DNA from: Nocardia mexicana NBRC 108244
Lineage (GTDB): Bacteria > Actinomycetota > Actinomycetes > Mycobacteriales > Mycobacteriaceae
Length of the DNA: 64,000 nucleotides
NCBI RefSeq assembly: GCF_001613165.1
Contig: NZ_BDBV01000086.1
Span: forward strand, 1 to 64,000
Reading direction: 5' to 3'
Shown: one piece after another, positions 1-8,561 of the stretch
Layout of the letters: every line of letters starts with the position of its first letter
Position numbering within the stretch: the first letter of the stretch is position 1
Position numbers and translations under genes: made by a program
Notes under the pieces: generated by a model
The model's database searches: none
What the model saw: only the letters and a program-made list of their open reading frames with translations
Told to the model about the DNA's origin: nothing

Positions 1-933
1 CTAGTCGGAGGCTGCGGTGAGCGCCGACAACTCCTCGTCGGACAGCCGCAGCTCGCCCACCGGCAGCAGGTCGGCCAGCTGTTCCGGAGTGCGGGCACTC
101 GCGATCGGCGCGGCGACCGTGGGCTGCGCGGCCAGCCAGGCCAGCGAGACCGCGGCGATCGGGACGCCGTGAGCGGCGGCGATGCGATCCAGCTCGCCCA
201 GCACACGCTCGCCCCGCTCGTCGAGATAGGACGCCGCGCCCTGGGCCCGCGGGCTGTCCACCTCGACCCCCGGCCGATACTTGCCGGTCAGAAACCCCTT
301 GGCCAGCGCGTAGTACGGCACCGTCGCCAGCCCCTCGGCACTCGCCAGCGGCAGCACATCGCGCTCGAAGTCCGCCCGCTCCACCAGGTTGTAGTGCGGC
401 TGGATGGCCACGTACCGGGCCAGCCCCTCCCGGTCGGCGACGGCCAGCGATTCGCGGATGCGGTCGGTGGACATATTGGACACGGCCACATACCGCACCT
501 TCCCGGCGCGGACCAGTTCGTCGTAGGCGGCGACCGTCTCCGCCACCGGGGTGTCCGGATCGTCGTAGTGCGCGTAGTACAGATCGATGTAGTCGGTGCC
601 GAGCCGCCGCAGCGATGCGTCGGCCGCACCGTGAATCGCCTTGGCGGACAAGCCCTCGAACGGCGCGAGCCGACTGCCCTTGGTGGCGATCACCACACTG
701 TCGCGGTTGCCGCGTGCGGCCAGCCACTGTCCGAGCACGGTCTCGGACTCGCCGCCGCTGTTACCGGGCACCCAGGCCGAGTACACGTCGGCGGTGTCGA
801 CGAAATTCCCGCCGGCCGCCGCGTAGGCATCCAGTACCGCGAAGGATACGGCCTGGTCGGCGGTCCATCCGAACACGTTGCCACCGAGGCACAGGGGAAA
901 CACATCCAAATCGGTTGTACCAAGTTTCGCCAT
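1..933 (-). CDS. Aldo/keto reductase
   Basis: A 310-residue soluble NAD(P)H-dependent oxidoreductase of the aldo/keto reductase (TIM-barrel) family. The catalytic tetrad is complete: D46 and Y51 in the NFVDTADVYS stretch, K85 in ATKGS and H122 in YYAHYDD. The N-terminal LGTTDLDVFPLCLGGNVFGW stretch is typical of the YghZ/Tas-like bacterial group acting on aldehydes and ketones. Length is normal. The stop codon is formed by the first three bases of the window, so the gene is complete. The substrate cannot be told from sequence. The next gene runs in the same direction but stops 45 bases before this start. Confidence 0.93.
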   Translation of the reverse strand: MAKLGTTDLDVFPLCLGGNVFGWTADQAVSFAVLDAYAAAGGNFVDTADVYSAWVPGNSGGESETVLGQWLAARGNRDSVVIATKGSRLAPFEGLSAKAIHGAADASLRRLGTDYIDLYYAHYDDPDTPVAETVAAYDELVRAGKVRYVAVSNMSTDRIRESLAVADREGLARYVAIQPHYNLVERADFERDVLPLASAEGLATVPYYALAKGFLTGKYRPGVEVDSPRAQGAASYLDERGERVLGELDRIAAAHGVPIAAVSLAWLAAQPTVAAPIASARTPEQLADLLPVGELRLSDEELSALTAASD

Positions 934-978
934 GAGTTCGAACGTACTCCGCGGTCCGGCGGCGGTCTCGCGAGATTC

Positions 979-1716
979 TCAGCCCTTTCGGACATTCGCG
1001 ACTGTGGCATCGAACACGTCGCCGAGCGCCCGCATATCCGGTGCGGCGCCGTCGAAGCTCATGTAGGTCGCGTTGATGCGCACGTCACCGATCTGCGCCA
1101 CCAGCAGCCGCATGGATTGCGTGAGTCCCGGACCGTCCATCGGCCCGGATACGGTGCGCCGCAGCGCGAGTGCGTCGTCGGCGGAGACGGGCGGCGGCGG
1201 TTCCACTTGCGTCACAACGGCATTGGCGAGCGGACCGCGCTGCACACGCACGGCTTCGCAGTGCCCCAACTGATCTCGCAACCGGGCCATCGGCTGATCG
1301 GTCCGGCTCAGCTCGACGGTGATGGTGGCGCGAGTGTCGTTGTCGGTGCCCACGACGACGGCGAGCCGGTCGGTATCGAACCGCGGCTGCGGCGGCGCGC
1401 AATCCTCGGGATCGGCCAGCGACCCGGCCGGAACGCCCGCCAGGTCGGCGACCGCACGGCGGGCCTGCTCGACCGGCAGCACCACGGCCGTGTAGCGGGC
1501 GGGGAACCGATCCTGGCCGGGCAGCAGCCGCGCCAGGGGCGTACCGATGTGCCGGGTGACCGCGGTTTGCTGCATGGCCTCCGGAGTGCCCGGCACCGTC
1601 TGGCCGCACGCCGCGAGCAGGCCGGTCAGGGCCATACCGCCCAGCACGCGCGCCGCCGCGCTGCCCTTCCTGCGCGGCCGCGGACCCGGTGAATCCGGCA
1701 CGATCACACTTTTCAC
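979..1716 (-). CDS. Putative secreted lipoprotein
   Basis: About 245 residues. A basic N-terminus (PRPRRKGSAAAR) is followed by a hydrophobic stretch ending in the lipobox LLAAC, so the protein is probably exported, lipidated on that cysteine and anchored outside the membrane. The rest is a soluble domain with a conserved-looking DPEDCAPP motif and a second cysteine (LGHC), which could form a disulfide; this layout resembles the PknH-sensor/DUF5642-like lipoproteins of mycobacteria, but the family assignment is a guess. Three GTG codons (1716, 1707, 1701) could start it; I chose the longest that keeps a normal signal peptide. An upstream in-frame extension to 1866 is unlikely. Confidence 0.7.
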   Translation of the reverse strand: MKSVIVPDSPGPRPRRKGSAAARVLGGMALTGLLAACGQTVPGTPEAMQQTAVTRHIGTPLARLLPGQDRFPARYTAVVLPVEQARRAVADLAGVPAGSLADPEDCAPPQPRFDTDRLAVVVGTDNDTRATITVELSRTDQPMARLRDQLGHCEAVRVQRGPLANAVVTQVEPPPPVSADDALALRRTVSGPMDGPGLTQSMRLLVAQIGDVRINATYMSFDGAAPDMRALGDVFDATVANVRKG

Positions 1717-1999
1717 TATGCCGAACGCCCGCTGTTCGCCGGGACTGCCACGCCGGGGCCGCGCGCCGGGAATGCGAATCGCGCCTCGCCCGTTGTTCGG
1801 ACGTGCGGTGCACCCACCCGGCGCGGTCTCCGAAGCACATGAGAGACAATGAAGGTGGTTCGCCACATCACATCCGCCGCCGGTTGTGACGGCGGGCCCC
1901 GGACTATGACCGGTATGGACGCATTTCCGCCGGGCACGGCTTCGGGACCGGCTATCCGACGCAACGGATGCGGGCGCACCACGCAGGAAGGAGTACGCG

Positions 2000-2947
2000 A
2001 TGGACTACGAGTCGCGAATGTACGAGCTGGAGTTCCCCGCTCCGCAGCTGTCGTCCGCCGACGGCGCTGGTCCGGTGCTGGTACACGGGTTGGAAGGCTT
2101 CACCGATGCCGGCCACGCGGTACGCCTGGCCACCACTCATCTGCGCGAGAGCCTCGAATCGGAGCTGGTCGCCTCGTTCGACGTGGACGAGCTGCTCGAC
2201 TACCGGTCGCGGCGCCCCCTGATGACGTTCAAGACCGACCACTTCTCCGACTACGCCGATCCGGAGCTCAACCTGTGGGCGCTGCGCGATACCGCGGGTA
2301 CCCCGTTCCTGCTGCTGGCCGGGCTGGAACCGGATCTGCGCTGGGAGAAATTCGTCACCGCCACCCGCCTGCTGGCCGAGCAGCTGGGAGTGCGCCGGAC
2401 CATCGGCCTGTCCGCCATTCCGATGGCGATCCCGCACACCCGCCCGCTCGGCGTCACCGCGCACGCCAGCGACCGCGACCTGATCGGTGAGCATCAGCGC
2501 TGGCCGGGTGAGCTGCAGGTGCCCGGCAGTGCCTCGTCGTTGCTGGAGTACCGGATGGCCCAGCACGGCCAGGAGTCGATCGGCTTCTCCGTGCACGTGC
2601 CGCACTACCTGGCCCAGACCGCGTATCCGGAGGCCGCGCAGACGCTGCTGGAGAACGTCTCCGAGAACGCCGGACTGGAGTTCCCGCTGGCGGCGCTCAG
2701 CGAGTCGGCGGCCAAGGTCCGCGAGCAGGTGAACGAGCACATCGCCGGGAACACCGAGGTGGAGACGGTGGTCAACGCCCTGGAGCGGCAGTACGACAGC
2801 TTCGTCACCGCGCAGGAGCGCCAGTCCAGCCTGCTGGCCCGCGAGGCGGACCTGCCGACCGGCGACGAACTGGGCGCGGAGTTCGAACGCTTCCTCGCCG
2901 AGCAGGGCGAGTTCGGCGACGGAACAGAGGGCGGGGAACTGCGGTAG
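2000..2947 (+). CDS. PAC2 family protein
   Basis: A 315-residue cytoplasmic protein of the PAC2 (proteasome-assembly-chaperone-2-like) family, which in actinobacteria has no settled function. Family-like features are the LVHGLEGFTDAGHAV start, the FDVDELLDYRSRRPLMTF segment and the GLSAIPMAIPHTRP block; the C-terminal 80 residues are charged and helical. Start ATG 2000 has a strong AGGAAGGA site. It precedes the helicase gene by 64 bases and may share its transcript. From memory, a PAC2 protein (Rv2714) lies near nrdR and lexA in M. tuberculosis; here those genes are about 56-59 kb away at the other end of the window. Confidence 0.88.
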   Translation: MDYESRMYELEFPAPQLSSADGAGPVLVHGLEGFTDAGHAVRLATTHLRESLESELVASFDVDELLDYRSRRPLMTFKTDHFSDYADPELNLWALRDTAGTPFLLLAGLEPDLRWEKFVTATRLLAEQLGVRRTIGLSAIPMAIPHTRPLGVTAHASDRDLIGEHQRWPGELQVPGSASSLLEYRMAQHGQESIGFSVHVPHYLAQTAYPEAAQTLLENVSENAGLEFPLAALSESAAKVREQVNEHIAGNTEVETVVNALERQYDSFVTAQERQSSLLAREADLPTGDELGAEFERFLAEQGEFGDGTEGGELR

Positions 2948-3011
2948 TTCGGGGCTGCCGCGCGGTATCGGTTTGCGGAGCGGCCGCCCCTTCCCGGTAA
3001 CGTAGAAGCAC

Positions 3012-5519
3012 GTGCAGCTTTCCGAGTTGATCCCCGACCGTGTCGTGCCCGACGTCGACGCGGATTGGCTGTACGAGACCTTCGCCGAATGGACGGTCGA
3101 TCAGGGCCTGGCGCTGTATCCGGCGCAGGAGGAAGCCCTGCTCGAGCTCATGACCGGCGCCAACGTCATCCTGTCGACCCCCACCGGCTCGGGAAAGTCG
3201 ATGGTCGCGGTGGGCGCGCACTTCGCGGCGCTCAACCGGGGTGAGCGCAGCTACTACACCGCCCCGATCAAGGCCCTGGTCAGCGAGAAGTTCTTCGCGC
3301 TGTGCGAGGTGTTCGGCGCCGACCGGGTCGGCATGGTGACCGGCGACGCGGCGGTGAATCCGACCGCGCCGATCATCTGCGCGACCGCCGAGATCCTGGC
3401 CAATCTGGCGCTGCGCGAGGGCGCGGCCGCCGACGTCGGCCAGGTGGTGATGGACGAGTTCCACTTCTACGCCGACCCGGACCGCGGCTGGGCCTGGCAG
3501 GTGCCGCTGCTGGAGCTGCCGCGGGCGCAGTTCCTGCTGATGTCGGCCACGCTCGGCGAGGTCGACTTCTTCGCCCGCGATCTCGAACGCCGGACCGGAC
3601 GCCCCACCGCGCTGGTGAGCGGCTCGGAACGCCCTGTGCCACTGACGTTTTCGTATCGCCGCACGCCCATCACCGAGACGCTGGAGGAACTGGTCACCAC
3701 GCACCAGTCCCCCGTCTACGTCGTGCATTTCACCCAGGCCGCGGCCCTCGAGCGGGCACAGGCGCTCACCAGCGTCAACTTCGCGTCCAAGGCGGAGAAG
3801 GAGGCGATCGCCGAGGCCATCGGCGGCTTCCGCTTCTCCAGCGGGTTCGGCAAGACGCTGTCGCGGCTGATCCGGCACGGCATCGGCGTGCACCACGCCG
3901 GCATGCTGCCCAAGTACCGCCGCCTGGTGGAGCGGCTGGCCCAGGAGGGCCTGCTGAAGGTGGTGTGCGGCACCGACACCCTGGGCGTCGGGATCAATGT
4001 GCCGATCCGCACCGTGCTGCTCACCGGCCTCACCAAATTCGACGGGGTGCGCACCCGCCGCCTCAAGGCCCGCGAATTCCACCAGATCTCCGGGCGGGCC
4101 GGTCGCGCCGGGTACGACACCACCGGCACGGTCGTGGTGCAGGCGCCCGAGCACGAGATCGAGAACGCCCGCCTGCTCGCCAAGGCCGGTGACGATCCGA
4201 AGAAGCAGCGCAAGGTGCAGCGCCGCAAGCCGCCGGAGGGCTTCGTGTCCTGGTCCGAGGACACCTTCGACCGCCTCGTCGCCGCCGAGCCGGAGCCGAT
4301 GGTGTCGCGCTTCCGGGTCACCAATTCGCTACTGCTCAATGTCATCGCCCGCCCCGGCAACTGCTTCGACGCCATGCGCCATCTGCTCGAGGACAACCAT
4401 GAGCCACGCCCGGCGCAGCGTAAACATATCCTCGAGGCGATCCGGCTGTATCGCGCGCTCCGAGACGCGGGCGTGGTGCAGCAGCTCGACGAGCCCGACG
4501 AGACCGGCCGTCGCGCCCGGCTGACCGTCGACCTGCAGCGCGACTTCGCCCTCGACCAGCCGCTGTCGCCGTTCGCGCTGGCCGCCCTGGAACTACTTGA
4601 CAGCGATGCGCCGACTTACACACTGGATGTGGTGTCGATCATCGAATCCACGCTGGAGGACCCGCGTCAGCTGCTGCTCGCCCAGCAGCACAAGGCGCGC
4701 GGCGCCGCCATCGGGGAGATGAAGGCCGACGGCATCGACTACGACGAGCGCATGGAGCTCATCGAGGACATCACCTGGCCCAAGCCGCTCGCCGAGCTGA
4801 TCGAACCGGCCTTCGAGACCTACCGCGCGGGCCATCCCTGGGTGTCCGAGTTCAGTCCCGCCCCCAAGGCGGTGGTGCGCGAAATGATCGAGCGCGCAAT
4901 GACTTTCACCGAGCTGATCAACGAGTACGAACTGGCTCGCTCCGAGGGCATGGTGCTGCGCTACCTCGCCGACGCCTACCGCGCGCTGCGCCGCACCGTC
5001 CCCGAATCCGCGCGCACCGAGGAGCTGGAAGACGTCACGGAGTGGCTCGGCGAGCTGGTCCGGCAGGTGGATTCGAGCCTGCTCGACGAGTGGGAGCAGC
5101 TGACCAACCCGGGCGCGGAGAACGACGCCGAGCAGCTGGCCTTCGGCGCGGAGACCGTGCGCCCGATCTCGGCCAACGAGCGCGCGTTCAAGGTGATGGT
5201 GCGCAACGCCGTGTTCCGCCGCGTCGAGATGGCCGCGCTGCGACGCTGGCAGGCGCTCGACGACCTCGGCGACGGCCCGGACTGGGAGCACGACCTCGCG
5301 CCGTACTTCGACGAATACGGCGAGATCGGCACCGGCCCGAACGCGCGCGGCCCGCGGTTGTTCCAGCTCGAGCAGCGCCCCGGTTTCTGGCACGTGCGCC
5401 AGGTGCTCGACGATCCGGCCGGTGACCACGGCTGGTCGGTCGACGCGGTCGTCGATCTGTCCGAATCCGACGCCGCCGGCGAGGTGGTGTTCGACGACGT
5501 GGCGGTGACGGCGGGATGA
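3012..5519 (+). CDS. DEAD/DEAH-box helicase, Ski2-like, DUF3516 type
   Basis: An 835-residue superfamily 2 helicase. Motif I is STPTGSGKS (K62), motif II is DEFH (148-151), motif III is MSAT (about 180), and motif VI is QISGRAGRAGYD (about residue 357). Sequences like this carry an actinobacterial C-terminal DUF3516 domain of about 400 residues instead of the DSHCT domain of HelY. Expected to unwind structured RNA in an ATP-dependent way; its substrate is not known. The start is GTG 3012, directly before the conserved LSELIPDRVVPDVDADWLY segment. Length is normal for the family. The gene is followed by a 177-base gap before the polyamine operon. Confidence 0.93.
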   Translation: MQLSELIPDRVVPDVDADWLYETFAEWTVDQGLALYPAQEEALLELMTGANVILSTPTGSGKSMVAVGAHFAALNRGERSYYTAPIKALVSEKFFALCEVFGADRVGMVTGDAAVNPTAPIICATAEILANLALREGAAADVGQVVMDEFHFYADPDRGWAWQVPLLELPRAQFLLMSATLGEVDFFARDLERRTGRPTALVSGSERPVPLTFSYRRTPITETLEELVTTHQSPVYVVHFTQAAALERAQALTSVNFASKAEKEAIAEAIGGFRFSSGFGKTLSRLIRHGIGVHHAGMLPKYRRLVERLAQEGLLKVVCGTDTLGVGINVPIRTVLLTGLTKFDGVRTRRLKAREFHQISGRAGRAGYDTTGTVVVQAPEHEIENARLLAKAGDDPKKQRKVQRRKPPEGFVSWSEDTFDRLVAAEPEPMVSRFRVTNSLLLNVIARPGNCFDAMRHLLEDNHEPRPAQRKHILEAIRLYRALRDAGVVQQLDEPDETGRRARLTVDLQRDFALDQPLSPFALAALELLDSDAPTYTLDVVSIIESTLEDPRQLLLAQQHKARGAAIGEMKADGIDYDERMELIEDITWPKPLAELIEPAFETYRAGHPWVSEFSPAPKAVVREMIERAMTFTELINEYELARSEGMVLRYLADAYRALRRTVPESARTEELEDVTEWLGELVRQVDSSLLDEWEQLTNPGAENDAEQLAFGAETVRPISANERAFKVMVRNAVFRRVEMAALRRWQALDDLGDGPDWEHDLAPYFDEYGEIGTGPNARGPRLFQLEQRPGFWHVRQVLDDPAGDHGWSVDAVVDLSESDAAGEVVFDDVAVTAG

Positions 5520-5696
5520 CCGGCGCATTCGCACGACTCGCGCTCCGAAGACCCGTCCCGCGGGACGCGGCTCGCCGCTCCCGTCAGTGATCAAGACGAC
5601 GTTAATCCGGTTCGTTTTCCATGCCGTCCCGCTGATACTCTCGCGCTCGCTGCCTGCAGCGGGGAGGCTGCCCGGAAGAAAGAGAGTCCCCTTAGA

Positions 5697-6812
5697 TTGT
5701 TGGATACACACGCGCCCGAGTCACCTTGTCTCGTCATCGATCTCGCCCGGGTGCGCGACAATTACCGCGCACTGCGGTCCGCGCTACCCACCGCGCGAAT
5801 TCGATTCGCGGTCAAGGCTTCTCCGATGCCGGAGATCATCCGGCTGCTCGCCGCGGCGGGCGCGGAATTCGACGTCGCCAGTATCGGTGAGATCGAGCAG
5901 TGCCTGAGCCTGGGCGTCGATCCCGCCGTGCTCTGCTACGGCAACCCCCTGAAGAAGGCGAGCCAGATCGCGACCGCCTACGCCTCGGGCGTGCGCCGGT
6001 ACGCCTTCGACACCGAGGACGACCTGGATCGCATCGCCGAGCATGCCCCGGGGTCGGAGGTGGAATGCCGCTTCCTGGCCTCGGCGCCGCAGTCGCAGAC
6101 CCCGTTCGGCGCCAAGTTCGGCTGTGCGCCGGGCGAGGCGGTGCGGCTGCTGGTGCGCGCCCGCGATCTCGGCCTGCGGCCGGTGGGTCCCTACTTCCAC
6201 GTGGGCTCTCAGCAGCTGGATCCGGTCGCGTGGCAGATCGGCCTCGAACAGGCGGGTGCCATCGCGGAAGCGTTGGCGGTCAAGGACATTCCGGTGCGAT
6301 CGGTGAATATCGGTGGCGGACTGCCGATTTCGTATGTCGATCCGGCGCCGGAGCTGTCCGATCTGGGTGCGGTGATCGCCGAGGCGGCGACGCGGTACCT
6401 CCCGGAGCACAGCGAACTGGTGGTGGAACCCGGCCGGGCCCTGGTGGGCAACGCCGGTGTGATTCACGCCGAGGTCGTGAACGTGCGCATCGCGCCGGAC
6501 GGGCGGCGCTGGGTATACCTCGACATCGGCCGCTACAACGGCATGGCCGAGACCGAGAACGAGTACATCGCTTATCGCATCGAAACCTTACGAGACGGTG
6601 ACCCCCGCGACGAGGCGGTGATTGCCGGACCGACCTGCGACGGAGACGATGTACTGTATCAACGCACGCGGGTCCTGTTACCGACCACGCTGCGAGCCGG
6701 TGATCCCGTTCGGATCCTCGATACCGGCGCTTATACGGCGAGTTATTCGTCGGTGTCCTTCAACGGTTTTCCGCCTTTGACTGTGCATGTCATCGGCGCT
6801 GAGCGAGAGTGA
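5697..6812 (+). CDS. Ornithine decarboxylase (group IV, alanine-racemase fold)
   Basis: A 371-residue PLP enzyme. The PLP lysine is K40 in FAVKASP, the phosphate-binding glycines lie in NIGGGLP and EPGRALVGNAG, and the C-terminal GPTCDGDD motif (C314, D315) is the signature that separates ornithine/lysine decarboxylases from diaminopimelate decarboxylase (LysA). It should decarboxylate ornithine (possibly lysine) to putrescine (cadaverine) in the cytoplasm. Start is TTG 5697 (a second TTG follows at once), with an AAGAAAGAGAG stretch upstream. Its stop overlaps the start region of the spermidine synthase fusion, so the two act as a polyamine operon. Ornithine rather than lysine as substrate is an inference from the neighbour. 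Confidence 0.88.
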   Translation: MLDTHAPESPCLVIDLARVRDNYRALRSALPTARIRFAVKASPMPEIIRLLAAAGAEFDVASIGEIEQCLSLGVDPAVLCYGNPLKKASQIATAYASGVRRYAFDTEDDLDRIAEHAPGSEVECRFLASAPQSQTPFGAKFGCAPGEAVRLLVRARDLGLRPVGPYFHVGSQQLDPVAWQIGLEQAGAIAEALAVKDIPVRSVNIGGGLPISYVDPAPELSDLGAVIAEAATRYLPEHSELVVEPGRALVGNAGVIHAEVVNVRIAPDGRRWVYLDIGRYNGMAETENEYIAYRIETLRDGDPRDEAVIAGPTCDGDDVLYQRTRVLLPTTLRAGDPVRILDTGAYTASYSSVSFNGFPPLTVHVIGAERE

Positions 6813-6820
6813 GTTTGCCC

Positions 6821-8038
6821 ATGACGGCAGAATTCACCGGCTGGCATGTGCTGGCCGAGTTCGGTGGTGTCGACGCGGCTCTCTGCGACGACCTCGAACG
6901 ACTCGAAGCAGCACTTCGAAAATCGTTGCTCGCCGCGGGCGTGACGATCTGCGATGTGGTGCACAAGAAGTTCGAGCCGATGGGCGTCACGGTGCTGGCG
7001 CTGCTATCGGAGTCGCATGCCTCCATCCACACCTATCCGGAATCCGGTGACATCTTCGTCGACGTGTTCACCTGCGGGAGTATCGGCGCGGGTGCGACCA
7101 AGGCGGTCGACCTGCTGGCCGCCGAGCTGTCCCCCGGGACCGTGCACACCGAGGTCATCCAGCGCGGGCACTCGGCGCGGCGCATCCACGAGCCGGTGGG
7201 CGCCGGTCTGACCCGCATCTGGGATCTCTCCGAGGTGCTGGTCGACACCCGAACTCCGTTCCAGCACATGGTGATCGCGCGGACCGAACAGGGCATCTCG
7301 CTGTTCTCCGACGACGATCGCCAGTCCACCGAGTTCTCCCAGCTGACCTATCACGAGGCGATGCTGGTCCCGGCGTACGCGCTGGCGGCGAAGCTCGACA
7401 ATGTGCTGATCGTCGGCTCCGGCGAGGGGGTCGCCAGCCAGATGTCGGTGGCGGCCGGGGCATCCCGGGTCGATCACGTCGACATCGACCAGCTCGAGGT
7501 GGAGCTGTGCGCGAAGCACCTCCCCTACGGCTACACCGAGGCCGATCTGGCCGAGGCGGTCGCGGGCAGCGGGCCGATCCGGATGCACTACGCCGACGGT
7601 TGGGACTTCCTGGGCAAGGCCGAGGCCGAGGGCGTGCGCTACGACGTCATCGTCATCGACCTGCCCGACGAGCGGGTCGAGGACGCCCAGCACAACCGCC
7701 TGTACGAGGAGGAGTTCCTCACCCGATGTAAGGCGCTGCTGTCCGACGGCGGCGTGCTGGCGGCGCAGGCGGGCTGTGCGACCATGTGGCGCAACGAAAC
7801 CCTGAAGCGGTCGTGGCAGCGGTTCCGCGACCTGTTCGACACGGTCGTCCCCTACGGCTCCGACGAGCACGAGTGGACGTTCCTGTTCGGCGTCGCGCAG
7901 CCGGTCGCCGATCCGGTCGCCGCGATGACGGAGCGGCTGTCGCGGCTGCCGTATCGGGCCGCGACGATCGACGAGCAGGCCCTGGTCCGCGGCGCCATCG
8001 AACCGCACGCCTTGCGCGTGGGCGCCGCCGTAGCCTGA
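6821..8038 (+). CDS. S-adenosylmethionine decarboxylase-spermidine synthase fusion
   Basis: Two enzymes in one 405-residue chain. Residues 1-130 are a prokaryotic SpeD domain: the self-cleavage site is in LLSESHASIHTYPE (the serine of ESH becomes the pyruvoyl group) and the family cysteine is present in DVFTCGS. Residues 150-400 are a SpeE-like Rossmann aminopropyltransferase (LIVGSGEGVASQ, DHVDIDQLEVELC, YDVIVIDLPD). The pair would make decarboxylated AdoMet and use it at once to turn putrescine into spermidine. Start ATG 6821 has GAGAGTGAG upstream; GTG 6809, overlapping the previous stop by four bases, is the alternative. Some SpeD relatives decarboxylate ornithine or arginine instead, but a separate ornithine decarboxylase precedes it here. 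Confidence 0.88.
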   Translation: MTAEFTGWHVLAEFGGVDAALCDDLERLEAALRKSLLAAGVTICDVVHKKFEPMGVTVLALLSESHASIHTYPESGDIFVDVFTCGSIGAGATKAVDLLAAELSPGTVHTEVIQRGHSARRIHEPVGAGLTRIWDLSEVLVDTRTPFQHMVIARTEQGISLFSDDDRQSTEFSQLTYHEAMLVPAYALAAKLDNVLIVGSGEGVASQMSVAAGASRVDHVDIDQLEVELCAKHLPYGYTEADLAEAVAGSGPIRMHYADGWDFLGKAEAEGVRYDVIVIDLPDERVEDAQHNRLYEEEFLTRCKALLSDGGVLAAQAGCATMWRNETLKRSWQRFRDLFDTVVPYGSDEHEWTFLFGVAQPVADPVAAMTERLSRLPYRAATIDEQALVRGAIEPHALRVGAAVA

Positions 8039-8147
8039 GCCGACCGGTACGGGGCACCGGCGTCACCGCCAGCCGGGCACCTGGCCACGCCTCCCGGCGA
8101 TTGCGCCACGGCCGCCCCGGCGATTGCGCCGCCGCCCGGCATTGCGG

Positions 8148-8180
8148 ACGCCCGCCCGGACACCTTGTCCGGGCGGGCGT
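8148..8180 (+). terminator. Rho-independent-type hairpin after the polyamine operon
   Basis: A perfect 15-bp stem (8148-8162 pairing with 8166-8180) with a 3-base loop, very GC-rich, 109 bases after the spermidine synthase stop. There is no U-tract, as is common for actinobacterial terminators. Confidence 0.8.
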
Positions 8181-8247
8181 TTCGCTGGCCGTGCTGCTCG
8201 ACGTTTCGCTGTCCGTACTATTCGACGTTGCTGTTCGCACTACTCGG
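8179..8247. repeat. Imperfect 24-bp tandem repeat, nearly three units
   Basis: Units 8179-8202 and 8203-8226 differ at four of 24 positions; a third, more diverged partial unit runs to 8247. It begins at the foot of the terminator and overlaps the last codons of the small convergent gene at 8240. No function is evident. Confidence 0.55.
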
Positions 8248-8446
8248 AGCGGGCCGGTTCGGTCCAGGACCATCGGTAGCCGTCGACGTAGCCGGCGAGG
8301 TAGCCCTGCCCGTAATCACCCGGCCGCACCAGCGGCGGCGTGGCGGTCTCGCCCGCGAGGTGGCGGGCGGCCGCGACACCGTCCCGGTACCCCGCGCGGT
8401 ACCCCGCGCGGTAGCCCGTGTGGTAGTTCTGCGCAGCTTGGGCCAT
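8240..8446 (-). CDS. Small Gly-Tyr-repeat protein, unknown
   Basis: A 68-residue protein not recognised. It starts at ATG 8446 behind a strong GAGGAG site. After MAQAAQNYHT comes a threefold repeat GYRA-GYRA-GYRD, encoded by a 12-bp DNA repeat, and later GQGYLAGYVDGY continues the Gly-Tyr periodicity, suggesting an amphipathic helix with tyrosines on one face. No signal peptide or membrane segment. It lies 115 bases downstream of the LuxR-type regulator on the same strand and could be cotranscribed with it. The ribosome site and the regular repeat make it more likely real than chance, but no family is known to me. Confidence 0.6.
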   Translation of the reverse strand: MAQAAQNYHTGYRAGYRAGYRDGVAAARHLAGETATPPLVRPGDYGQGYLAGYVDGYRWSWTEPARSE

Positions 8447-8561
8447 ATCGAGCTCCTCGGGCAGGGGTGGCTGCCATTCGGATCGAGCGAGTGAGCGGTC
8501 TCGCGGGCACGTCGGCGGGCCTTCGGGCGCGATACACCGACCGGGCGGCGGCGCATCGCCG

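Noticed and set aside
5555..5566. Palindrome GTCCCGCGGGAC after the Ski2-like helicase gene.
   Set aside because: No loop and no tail, so it is not a convincing terminator; such GC palindromes arise easily at this base composition.
8387..8425. Short tandem units that might suggest a CRISPR array.
   Set aside because: 12-bp units without spacers, in frame inside a small gene; no CRISPR elsewhere and no cas genes in the window.
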